From Sphingomonadales bacterium UBA6171 (GTDB lineage Bacteria > Pseudomonadota > Alphaproteobacteria > Sphingomonadales > Sphingomonadaceae), in the NCBI GenBank assembly GCA_002422985.1, contig DITZ01000026.1, forward strand, positions 1-6,225: a DNA stretch of 6,225 bases, in the 5' to 3' direction. Of this stretch, positions 1 through 5,834 are shown in pieces (the stretch's first letter is position 1; the number at the start of each line of letters is the position of its first letter). The position numbers and the translations under genes were made by a program. The notes beneath the pieces were generated by a model that saw nothing but the letters and a program-made list of their open reading frames with translations, was not told where the DNA came from and did not search any database.

Positions 1-1
1 A

Positions 2-490
2 GGAGTTTCAGGGGGTCACGTCACCTTGCTTGCCGGCTTGATTCCGGCAAATGCCGTCGCGCAAACGACCGTCACCGGCACTTTTAACGTCCGAATCACG
101 ATTCAGCCGGAATGTGAGATCGTGTCGATGACCGATCTGGACTTCGGCACCGAAGGCGTCCTCAACACCAACGTCGATTCCACAAACTTGATCAACGTTC
201 GCTGCACCAACGGCACGCCCTACACGCTTGCTCTTGACGCCGGAACCGGCACGGGCGCGACATGCGCGAGCCGGCTCATGGTCGGCCCGACTGGAACGGT
301 CACTTACTCGATATACACGACCGCGGCGCGGACCACGGTGTGGTGCGACGGAACCGGCGGCAGCTCCACCCAGGCGGGAACTGGCAATGGCACGACCCAG
401 CCCTGGACAGGATATGGCCGTGTGCCGGCGCAGACGACACCGGAACCCGATCCCTATACTGACCTGATCACCGTCAGCCTCACCTTTTGA
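2..490 (+). CDS. Spore coat U (SCPU) domain pilin of a Csu-type pilus, 5' partial
   Basis: This is a secreted structural subunit of an archaic (Csu-type) chaperone-usher pilus, polymerised by donor-strand exchange. The reading frame is open to the left edge, so the true start is probably upstream. An in-frame TTG at 26 is possible, but it would leave almost no signal-peptide n-region. The visible N-terminus is hydrophobic (LLAGLIPANAVA) and ends in a likely signal peptidase site before QTT. SCPU hallmarks follow, counted from the TTG as residue 1: C30 before LDFGTEGVL, C60 in VRC, TYSIYTTAARTTVW, and the C-terminal YGRVPAQTTP...Y.D.ITVSLTF strand. C30 and C60 are the usual disulfide pair. Two further cysteines, C80 and C107, are unusual; C107 replaces the glycine of the common WGDG motif. 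It lies directly upstream of the chaperone gene and resembles the second domain of the protein at 3663-4640. Whether it is the major or a minor subunit cannot be told. Confidence 0.88.
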   Translation, partial: GVSGGHVTLLAGLIPANAVAQTTVTGTFNVRITIQPECEIVSMTDLDFGTEGVLNTNVDSTNLINVRCTNGTPYTLALDAGTGTGATCASRLMVGPTGTVTYSIYTTAARTTVWCDGTGGSSTQAGTGNGTTQPWTGYGRVPAQTTPEPDPYTDLITVSLTF

Positions 491-516
491 CGCGATCATA
501 GTCAGTCTCATTCTTT

Positions 517-522
517 GAAAGG
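517..522 (+). promoter_or_regulatory. Ribosome binding site of the chaperone gene
   Basis: GAAAGG lies 8 bases before the ATG at 531. It favours that start over the out-of-frame ATG at 524, which has no proper spacing. The 40 bp gap after the pilin stop shows no terminator-like hairpin, so co-transcription is likely. Confidence 0.55.
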
Positions 523-530
523 TATGGCCT

Positions 531-1259
531 ATGACGTCGCGGGCTTTCTGCCGAAATGGTCTCATCCTGGCAGCTTTGCTTCTTGCCGTTCCCGGCCAGG
601 CTGTGTCACTGCGCGTCGCGCCGACGACGCTCGAACTGGCGGCTCCGCAAGCGGCCGCCAGCCTTCTCCTGCGCAATGAGGGTGATCGCCCGCTTAACGC
701 GCAAATTCGGGTGTTCCGCTGGAGTCAGAAGGACGGGGCGGATCGGCTCGAACCGGTCACCGGGGTTGTCGTCAGTCCGCCAATCGCAACGATCAAGCCA
801 AATGCCGACTATATGGTGCGCGTGGTACGTGTCGACAAAAGCCCCGTCGCCGACGAGGAAGCCTATCGAGTCGTCGTCGACGAGCTTCCGGATCCGTCCC
901 GGCGGCGCGCCCAAGCGGTCAATTTCGTCCTGCGCTTTTCGGTGCCGCTGTTCTTCCACAGCACGCAAGCCGCACCGCCCCAGGTGCGCTGGACCGTGCA
1001 CCCGCACGGCGATGCCGTGACGGTGACCGCAACCAACGCCGGCCGGCGGCATCTGCGGGTCGCGAATCTGCAGATGCGGGACAGCACCGGGCGAAGCGTG
1101 ATGCTTCGCTCCGGGCTTGTCGGCTATGTCCTGGGCGGGTCGAGTGTACAATGGTCTTTCCCGGTCAGCGGCGGCTGGTCGGGTGGCTCCGTGATGCTCT
1201 CGGCCGACAGCGACACGGGCCGGATCGATGCGCCGGCGGCGATGCAGCCCCAGCATTAA
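531..1259 (+). CDS. PapD-like periplasmic pilus chaperone (CsuC type)
   Basis: A 242-residue periplasmic chaperone that binds pilus subunits as they leave the Sec translocon, completes their Ig fold by donor-strand complementation, and delivers them to the usher. A signal peptide is clear: basic start, hydrophobic LILAALLLAVPGQA, cleavage probably after A24. Two Ig-like domains follow. The first (about 25-145) has SLRVAPTTLEL at the mature N-terminus, the VVSPPIATIKPNADYMVRVVR stretch (residues 80-100) and the family motif EAYRVVVDELP (110-120). NFVLRFSVPLFF (131-142) fits the G1 strand that is lent to subunits. The second domain (about 150-230) is more variable. The length matches the family (about 240). 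It ends 32 bp inside the usher gene, suggesting translational coupling. The identification as a chaperone is firm; assignment to the Csu class rests on the SCPU neighbours. Confidence 0.93.
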   Translation: MTSRAFCRNGLILAALLLAVPGQAVSLRVAPTTLELAAPQAAASLLLRNEGDRPLNAQIRVFRWSQKDGADRLEPVTGVVVSPPIATIKPNADYMVRVVRVDKSPVADEEAYRVVVDELPDPSRRRAQAVNFVLRFSVPLFFHSTQAAPPQVRWTVHPHGDAVTVTATNAGRRHLRVANLQMRDSTGRSVMLRSGLVGYVLGGSSVQWSFPVSGGWSGGSVMLSADSDTGRIDAPAAMQPQH

Positions 1260-3666
1260 GGAGGCCATCGCTATTCTCCTGATCCTGGCCGCATCAACCG
1301 GTCGTGCGGATGGTCAGACTATCCCGGACCTCCGGCTGCCCGAAGCAGCCGGCCAAGCGAGGGAAGGCGAACGCGACCTGCAACTCGAGGTGCTCATCAA
1401 CGATGCGCCGGTCAACCTCATCAGCAGCTTCCGGCAACGGTGCGACGCTTCTCTCACCATGCGCCCTGAAGACTTGCGCGCGATCGGCCTCAGGCTGGTC
1501 GAGGAAGCAATCGGGCCGGACGGCCGCGTCGTCCTCGATCGCTTGCCGGGTGTCGCCTGTCACGTCGATGACGCCGCGCAGGTCGTCCGGATCACGGCGA
1601 GCGACGAAGCGCGCCTCCCCCGGATTCTCGACCTTGGCTCGCCTCAGCCGCGCGAGTTCGGCAGGCCGCAGGCAAGCTATGGCGGCGTGCTCAATTATAC
1701 TCTGTTCAACGCTTTCGACGGCGAATCCTTCCTGTCCGGCTTCGATAGCTTTTCCGCCGCGTTGGATGGCCGGATATTCAGTCCATACGGGGTGCTCAGC
1801 CAGTCGATGATATCCACGCCGGGGCCGACTGGTCGACGCGCCCTGACACGCCTGGAAACGACCTACTCCTATTCCGACATGCACCGGCTCGTCACTTATC
1901 GCGCGGGCGACCTGATATCGGGTGGCCTGGACTGGACGCGCCCGATCCGGCTTGGCGGGGTTCAGGCCCAGCGCAATTTCGCCCTGCGTCCCGATCTCAT
2001 CACGCTGCCTGTCCCCCAGATATCGGGCAGTGCCGCTGTCCCATCGACGCTGGAAATCTACACCCGGAACATGAGAGCCTTCGCGGGCGAGATTCCTGCC
2101 GGGCCCTATGAGATCACCAACCTGCCCATCGTCACCGGGGCGGGGACCGCCCGCGTGGTGGTGCGTGATGCGCTCGGCCGGGAGACGGTCACCATTCTGC
2201 CTTTCTATACATCCAACCAGCTCCTTCGCCGGGGCCTCTACAGCTTTTCGGCCGAGGCCGGTTTTGCGCGCCGCTCCTTTGGTGCCCGCTCGAACGACTA
2301 TGGCCGCGGTCTCCTCGGCTCCGCCAGCCTGCGGTACGGGCTTTCCGACCGGCTGACCCTGGAAGCCCATGCCGAGGGCGGCAGCGGCCTTGTGAATGGC
2401 GGCAGCGGGGCTGCATTTTCACTGGGGACGCTCGGGGTCGCATCATTGGCCGCAGCCGGCAGCCATTCCCGGGAGCGCACCGGAGCCTTTGTGAACGCTT
2501 CGCTCGAACTGAGCTACCTCGGCCTGTCGCTTTATCTCCGCAGCCAGCGCACGTTCGACCAATATGAGGATCTTGCCTCGGTCACAGCCGCCCCCGCCCC
2601 GCTGCCGGTGGACGAGGCCTGTCCGAGGTGCCTGCCCTTCGCGGACGCGCGGATGCCCAAAGCCCAGGACCAGGTGACGCTGGGCATGCCATTGCCGTTC
2701 GCCCGCTCGAGCCTCAGCCTTACCTATACCCTGCAGGAAAGTGCCACAGGAGAGCGAAACCAGACCGCCAGCGCCTTCTGGAGCGGCAGTTTCCCTGGTG
2801 ACAGCACAATCCATGTCTCCGCCTTCAAGGACTTTGACGAAAAGCGCAGCTACGGCCTCTTCGCCGGCATTTCCGTGCCTCTCGGCCGCAACATCACCGC
2901 CTCTGGCGGGGTGGAAAGCGGTCCGCGACAGGGCCGGAGATTTGTCGCGGAGGCCAGCAAATCCGAGCAGCGGGAGATCGGCAGCTGGGGATGGCGCGTT
3001 CACCTCGCCGAGGGGCGCGATCCCGACCGCCTTGCCGCCGCCAGCTATCACGCTTCCTTCGGCCGGATCGAAGGCACGGTGCAGCAGGTCGGCGGAAGCA
3101 GGCGCGCCACGGCGCAGCTCGACGGGTCGATTGCCACAGCCGGCGGCGGAGTCTTCTTCGCCGATCGCATCAATGATGCCTTCGCGGTCGTTGACGTGGG
3201 TGCCCCCAAGGTGCCTGTCAGGCACGAAAACCGGCCGGTCGGGGTGAGCGGCAGCCGCGGTCTGCTGCTCGTGCCCTATTTATACTCCTACCAGAAGAAC
3301 CTGCTCTCGATCGACCCGACCAACCTGCCCGTGGACGCCGAGGTGGCAAGCGTGCGCAAGATCGTCGTGCCGGCGGACCGCAGCGGCGTGGTCGTGGACT
3401 TCGGCGTCTCGGAAGACCCGCGGGCAGCGCTTGTCACTTTCGTCGATAGCGCGGGCACGCCGCTGGAAATGAGCTCGGAGGGCCGCGTCGAGGAAGCGGA
3501 TCAAAGCTTCGTCGTCGGTTATGATGGCCAGGCCTATATTCGCGGCCTTGACGCCCGGAACAAAGTGGAGATCGTCGGGCCGGACGGCGGCTCCTGCCGT
3601 GCGGAGTTCGGTTACACGCCGAGGCGCGGCGAACAGGTCGTCATCCGCAATATTGTCTGCCGATGA
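1228..3666 (+). CDS. Outer-membrane fimbrial usher (CsuD type)
   Basis: An 812-residue outer-membrane usher that receives chaperone-subunit complexes in the periplasm, catalyses donor-strand exchange and exports the growing pilus. The start at 1228 gives a textbook signal peptide: RRRR n-region, AIAILLILAAS core, cleavage near GRADG/Q. The periplasmic N-terminal domain spans about 32-140 and has a cysteine pair, C72 and C111. The 24-strand barrel begins near YGGVLNYTLFNAF (151). A plug domain is inserted at about 262-327 (LEIYTRNMRAFAGEIPAGPYEI, ending ILPFYTS). Barrel strands resume to about 675. C-terminal domains start near VPYLYSYQKNLLSIDPTNLP (682) and include a second pair, C790 and C811. 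Length fits the family (about 800-850). A CPRC motif at 465-468 sits in a predicted loop. It overlaps the chaperone by 32 bp and the next gene by ATGA, so the three are almost certainly one operon. Confidence 0.95.
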   Translation: MRRRRCSPSIKEAIAILLILAASTGRADGQTIPDLRLPEAAGQAREGERDLQLEVLINDAPVNLISSFRQRCDASLTMRPEDLRAIGLRLVEEAIGPDGRVVLDRLPGVACHVDDAAQVVRITASDEARLPRILDLGSPQPREFGRPQASYGGVLNYTLFNAFDGESFLSGFDSFSAALDGRIFSPYGVLSQSMISTPGPTGRRALTRLETTYSYSDMHRLVTYRAGDLISGGLDWTRPIRLGGVQAQRNFALRPDLITLPVPQISGSAAVPSTLEIYTRNMRAFAGEIPAGPYEITNLPIVTGAGTARVVVRDALGRETVTILPFYTSNQLLRRGLYSFSAEAGFARRSFGARSNDYGRGLLGSASLRYGLSDRLTLEAHAEGGSGLVNGGSGAAFSLGTLGVASLAAAGSHSRERTGAFVNASLELSYLGLSLYLRSQRTFDQYEDLASVTAAPAPLPVDEACPRCLPFADARMPKAQDQVTLGMPLPFARSSLSLTYTLQESATGERNQTASAFWSGSFPGDSTIHVSAFKDFDEKRSYGLFAGISVPLGRNITASGGVESGPRQGRRFVAEASKSEQREIGSWGWRVHLAEGRDPDRLAAASYHASFGRIEGTVQQVGGSRRATAQLDGSIATAGGGVFFADRINDAFAVVDVGAPKVPVRHENRPVGVSGSRGLLLVPYLYSYQKNLLSIDPTNLPVDAEVASVRKIVVPADRSGVVVDFGVSEDPRAALVTFVDSAGTPLEMSSEGRVEEADQSFVVGYDGQAYIRGLDARNKVEIVGPDGGSCRAEFGYTPRRGEQVVIRNIVCR
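1257..1264 (+). promoter_or_regulatory. Very strong Shine-Dalgarno-like sequence over the chaperone stop codon
   Basis: TAAGGAGG, a near-perfect anti-16S match, overlaps the chaperone TAA and lies 27 bases after the usher ATG at 1228. No ATG, GTG or TTG in the usher frame follows at useful spacing; the only correctly spaced codon that could start translation is an ATT at 1273. It may help reinitiation or coupling at the junction, or mark a non-canonical usher start. Confidence 0.4.
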
Positions 3667-4640
3667 GAGGAAGACCCACAGGCCTGTCAGGCTTGTTCGC
3701 GGCAGCCATGCTCTGCGCGCCGTCCGTGTCCAGCGGACAGACCTGTAACTGGAGCATCCCCGGCGGCATTAACTTCGAAACTGTAGATACGCTCTCGGGT
3801 GTGCCCGATGATATCGCCGGAACGGCCACGATCAACTGCTCCGGTAGCAAGGGGCGGACGATCCGGCTCTGTCCCAACCTCAATTGCGGATCCGGCGGTC
3901 TTACCGAGTCGAATCGCCGGCTTCTGAATGTCAGTAATGTATTGAGTTATCAGCTTTATTCTGGTTCCTGGGGCGGCACGATCTGGGGCTCGGACCTGTT
4001 CGCTGATCCGCCCGTCCCGCCGGCCCTCACGCTGACACTCAATGCATCCGGGACGGGATCGCTTTCCGCGACCATCTATGGCCGGCTGTTCGGCGGGCAG
4101 TCTGCCGCACTTCCCGGGCTCTATCAGTCAAACTATTCCGGGACTCACGCGCAGCTGCGTTATCAATATTGCCCTTCCAGTGGCAGCTGCCCTCCCTGCC
4201 GGTCCAACCTCAATCGATCATCAAACACAAGCTTCACGGTAAGCGCGATGGTGGCGAGCAACTGCCTCGTCTCGGCCACGTCGCTCGATTTCGGGAGCGA
4301 GGGCGTGCTCAGCGCCAATGTCGATGCCACGAACAGTGTCGATATCCGCTGCACGCCCGGTACGGCATGGGCAGCGGCGCTTGGCGCAGGAAATGGTGTT
4401 GGCGGAACGATCGCCTTGCGCCGAATGACCGGTCCCGCCGGAGCGAGGCTTGACTACACCATCTATCGCAATGCCGGCCGCACGGAGGTCTGGGGCGACG
4501 GCACCTCCGGGACATTCACGATGACGGGCAGCGGCACCGGCAGCATACAGGCCAACACCAGTTATGGCCGGGTACCAGCGCAAACGACACCGGCGCCGGG
4601 TGCCTATGCCGACACAATCATTGTCACCGTGACCTACTGA
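3663..4640 (+). CDS. Two-domain SCPU protein, probable pilus tip adhesin (CsuE position)
   Basis: A 325-residue secreted protein at the end of the operon. In Csu systems the last gene encodes a two-domain tip adhesin: an N-terminal surface-binding domain plus a C-terminal pilin domain that joins the rod. The signal peptide is residues 1-25 (GLFAAAMLCAPSVSSG). The N-terminal domain (about 27-180) has an SCPU-like opening, CNWSIPGGINFETVD, cysteines at 28, 59, 70, 75, 170, 176 and 179, and aliphatic or aromatic stretches such as YSGSWGGTIWG and ATIYGRLFGG. After a Ser/Asn-rich linker (181-190) the second SCPU domain (191-325) has C201 and C230, LDFGSEGVLSANVDATN, LDYTIYRNAGRTEVWGDGT, YGRVPAQTTP and the last strand IIVTVTY. 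The start ATG overlaps the usher stop as ATGA, so translation is likely coupled. The adhesin role is inferred from domain layout and gene order. Confidence 0.88.
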   Translation: MRGRPTGLSGLFAAAMLCAPSVSSGQTCNWSIPGGINFETVDTLSGVPDDIAGTATINCSGSKGRTIRLCPNLNCGSGGLTESNRRLLNVSNVLSYQLYSGSWGGTIWGSDLFADPPVPPALTLTLNASGTGSLSATIYGRLFGGQSAALPGLYQSNYSGTHAQLRYQYCPSSGSCPPCRSNLNRSSNTSFTVSAMVASNCLVSATSLDFGSEGVLSANVDATNSVDIRCTPGTAWAAALGAGNGVGGTIALRRMTGPAGARLDYTIYRNAGRTEVWGDGTSGTFTMTGSGTGSIQANTSYGRVPAQTTPAPGAYADTIIVTVTY

Positions 4641-4732
4641 GGCGTCCACCGTCTTTCCCCGCCGGGAGGGAGGCGCAGCGGCGCGGGTCAGGCATATGGG
4701 GGTTTTCTTCAGAAAATGGAATTCGGCGATAG

Positions 4733-4888
4733 ATTTCCCAGCAGAAATTCTGTCCCGATTTCGTCGCCATGCTCCACGACGGGGCCATATGGGCCGAGGC
4801 CAGCGGGGGCGATTGCCTGTTCGGTATGCCAACCGAACGCAACTTTGCGTTGATGGATGAAACGACAGCCAAGGCAAAGCCGGTTTGA
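4733..4888 (+). pseudogene. C-terminal remnant of a type III restriction enzyme / DEAD-box helicase-like protein
   Basis: The frame between the TAG at 4730 and the TGA at 4886 encodes 51 residues that look like real protein. PDFVAMLHDG is followed at once by AIWAEASGGDCLFGMP. In type III restriction (Res) subunits and related DEAD/DEAH helicases, as I recall the family, a (Y)PDFVA.L.DG block begins the C-terminal nuclease domain. It is followed by the catalytic V.E.KG segment, and then about 20-30 residues later by a GxxWAExSGGxCLFxMP block near the C-terminus. Here the two blocks are joined directly, so the catalytic segment appears deleted in frame. The helicase motor is absent, and no ribosome binding site precedes the internal ATG at 4769. 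It is therefore called a decayed fragment rather than a working gene. Recognition is from memory of the motif and needs a search; a chance open frame remains possible. Confidence 0.45.
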
Positions 4889-4902
4889 TGGCCAATCGTG
4901 CC

Positions 4903-4924
4903 CTGAATTTTTCAAAATTTTCAG
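4903..4924. repeat. AT-rich inverted repeat
   Basis: A dyad with outer arms CTGAA (4903-4907) and TTCAG (4920-4924) and an inner perfect palindrome of AATTTT and AAAATT around a TC centre. The inner arms are 6 bp with a 2-base centre. As RNA the outer and inner pairs form one stem with a two-base bulge, but it is weak and lacks a GC core, so it is not a standard terminator. It stands out from the GC-rich surroundings. No function is assigned. Confidence 0.45.
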
Positions 4925-4997
4925 TCCCGCAAGAGGCCGATTTCTAACGACGCTAGGTCGATGCGATTTCACCCCTCCCCCCGGTGGGGCACCCCCT

Positions 4998-5035
4998 CCT
5001 TCGCTCAAAATCCGGGGCACGAGCGAAGGCGGATT
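4998..5035. repeat. Two interlocked perfect inverted repeats
   Basis: The first repeat pairs CCTTCGCTC (4998-5006) with GAGCGAAGG (5021-5029), 9 bp perfect with a 14-base loop. The second pairs AATCCG (5009-5014) with CGGATT (5030-5035), 6 bp perfect. The left arm of the second lies in the loop of the first, and the right arm of the first lies in the loop of the second. The two could therefore form a pseudoknot or act as alternatives. No T-run follows on either strand, so a plain intrinsic terminator is unlikely. A C/G-homopolymer-rich stretch (about 4973-4998) lies just to the left. It may be a dispersed extragenic palindromic element. Confidence 0.5.
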
Positions 5036-5148
5036 GCCAAATCATGCCGACAAGATAGCAAACAGCCGGATTTCCAGCGCTTTGGCGAAAATATGCCGGG
5101 GTATGAAATGACGACCCCTGCCAGAAGTCTCCCAAGTCACTGAAAAAC

Positions 5149-5224
5149 TGGTGCCGCTTAGGTGACTCGAACACCTGACCCCATCATTACGAATGATGTG
5201 CTCTACCGGCTGAGCTAAAGCGGC
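5149..5224 (-). tRNA. tRNA-Thr (anticodon CGU)
   Basis: A complete 76-base cloverleaf on the minus strand, reading ACG codons. The acceptor stem is GCCGCTT paired with AAGCGGC, a perfect 7 bp. The D arm is GCTC/GAGC with loop AGCCGGTA. The anticodon arm is CATCA/TGATG with the 7-base loop TTCGTAA, giving CGT at positions 34-36. The variable loop is GGGTC, and the T arm is AGGTG/CACCT with loop TTCGAGT. Discriminator A is followed by an encoded CCA (plus-strand TGG at 5149-5151). A T5 run (plus-strand A5 at 5143-5147) follows one base after the CCA and may end transcription. It is divergent from queF. Its 3' end faces the gene-poor stretch and the pilus operon, the side on which islands integrate at tRNA genes. 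Confidence 0.97.
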
Positions 5225-5242
5225 GTACCAGCAAGGCTGCGG

Positions 5243-5271
5243 GCGTTAGCAGCGTGGGGGCTTCACTTCAA
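5243..5271 (-). promoter_or_regulatory. Possible promoter of tRNA-Thr
   Basis: On the minus strand, TTGAAG (plus 5266-5271) and TAACGC (plus 5243-5248) are separated by exactly 17 bases. They would start transcription roughly 10 bases before the tRNA. The -35 is a good match and the -10 a weak one, as is common in alphaproteobacteria. It lies in the short gap shared with queF. Confidence 0.35.
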
Positions 5272-5295
5272 GAGCCTATGCGCTATCAGGCGGGG

Positions 5296-5748
5296 ATGAG
5301 CTTTACCCCCGCCCATCTGGGACAATCGTCCGCGCTTCCGGCCTCGCCCGATGATGCCGTGCTGGATTATCCGCCCAATCCGCACCCCGGCACCCTCTAT
5401 CTCGTGCGCTTTGTCGCACCCGAATTCACCGCGCTCTGCCCAGTCACCGGCCAGCCGGATTTTGCGCATCTGGTGATTGATTATGCGCCGAACGCCGCCA
5501 TCGTCGAATCCAAGGCGCTGAAGCTGTTCCTGGGCGCCTTCCGCAACCATGCCGGCTTTCATGAAGCCTGCACCGTCGGCATCGGCCTGCGACTGTTTGC
5601 CGAAATGCAGCCGCACTGGCTGCGCATCGGCGGCTATTGGTATCCGCGCGGCGGCATGCCGATCGATGTGTTCTGGCAATCCGGCCCGCCGCCGGAAGGC
5701 TTGTGGCTGCCCGATCAGGGTGTGCCGCCCTATCGCGGGCGCGGCTGA
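5296..5748 (+). CDS. queF: NADPH-dependent preQ0 reductase (7-cyano-7-deazaguanine reductase)
   Basis: A cytoplasmic enzyme that reduces the nitrile of preQ0 to the aminomethyl of preQ1 with two NADPH, the last step before insertion into the wobble position of GUN-anticodon tRNAs as queuosine precursor. The 150-residue product is the short, monofunctional (B. subtilis-like) form. The nucleophilic cysteine that forms the thioimide is C48 in CPVTGQPDF, with the catalytic Asp at D55. The family signature ESKALK is at 71-76, and H89-E90 correspond to the substrate-binding His-Glu; all sit at a constant offset of 7 from B. subtilis numbering (C55, D62, H96, E97). RIGGYWYPRGGMPIDVFWQ (110-128) is also typical. 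I chose the ATG at 5296 because the product then begins like its relatives (MSFTPAHLGQS) and an AGG lies 5 bases upstream. In-frame alternatives are ATG 5278 and GTG 5254. It is divergent from the tRNA, with no obvious operon partner. Confidence 0.95.
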   Translation: MSFTPAHLGQSSALPASPDDAVLDYPPNPHPGTLYLVRFVAPEFTALCPVTGQPDFAHLVIDYAPNAAIVESKALKLFLGAFRNHAGFHEACTVGIGLRLFAEMQPHWLRIGGYWYPRGGMPIDVFWQSGPPPEGLWLPDQGVPPYRGRG

Positions 5749-5821
5749 ACCCGCCATTTCGACAGGCTGCCTATGCCTTGACCAGAGGGCGCGGCCGCTT
5801 CAAGCAACCGGCCTATCATTC

Positions 5822-5827
5822 GGGGAG
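5822..5827 (+). promoter_or_regulatory. Ribosome binding site of the CoA-transferase family gene
   Basis: GGGGAG, with its GGAG core 7 bases before the ATG at 5835, supports that start. The 86 bp gap after queF contains a TTGACC (5778) and a TATCAT (5814), but 30 bases apart, so no standard promoter can be assigned. Confidence 0.65.
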
Positions 5828-5834
5828 AACAGCA

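Larger units (their letters stand above)
4641..5148. other. Gene-poor stretch between the pilus operon and tRNA-Thr
   Basis: No intact gene is convincing here; possible reading frames are short and of poor composition. Base composition is patchy, with AT-rich pockets at 4701-4750 and 4903-4925 inside GC-rich surroundings. It holds a protein-like scrap (4733-4888), an AT dyad (4903-4924) and interlocked inverted repeats (4998-5035). No good intrinsic terminator follows the pilus operon: the bases just after 4640 form only 4 bp stems and have no T-run. No integrase, transposase or terminal repeats are visible. Confidence 0.6.

Noticed and set aside
1294..2370. Long minus-strand open frame (358 codons) inside the usher gene
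   Set aside because: It mirrors the usher reading frame in GC-rich DNA, has low-complexity Arg/Gly/Ala-rich content and no recognisable domain; the plus-strand usher is unambiguous.
3702..3716. Lipoprotein lipobox around C18 of the terminal SCPU protein
   Set aside because: The residues before C18 (A-M-L) do not fit a lipobox; an ordinary signal peptide cut near residue 25 is more likely.
4819..4851. Two overlapping perfect hairpins: GTTCGGT/ACCGAAC (4819-4838) and AACGCA/TGCGTT (4836-4851)
   Set aside because: They fall within the protein-like remnant frame and have no T-run; most likely chance symmetry in former coding sequence, though they could be checked for conservation.
4221..4895. 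Minus-strand open frame (224 codons) across the end of the pilus operon and the spacer
   Set aside because: It overlaps the well-supported SCPU domain, has Arg/Pro-rich composition and no recognisable motif; a shadow frame.
5098..5118. GGGGT...ACCCC inverted repeat with an 11-base loop before the tRNA 3' end
   Set aside because: Only 5 bp arms; expected by chance in GC-rich DNA.
5149..5748. Functional link between the tRNA gene and the queuosine enzyme QueF next to it
   Set aside because: Queuosine modifies GUN-anticodon tRNAs (Tyr, His, Asn, Asp), and this tRNA has a CGU anticodon, so the adjacency looks incidental.
5778..5819. TTGACC and TATCAT as a promoter for the CoA-transferase family gene
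   Set aside because: The hexamers are 30 bases apart, far outside the usual spacing.
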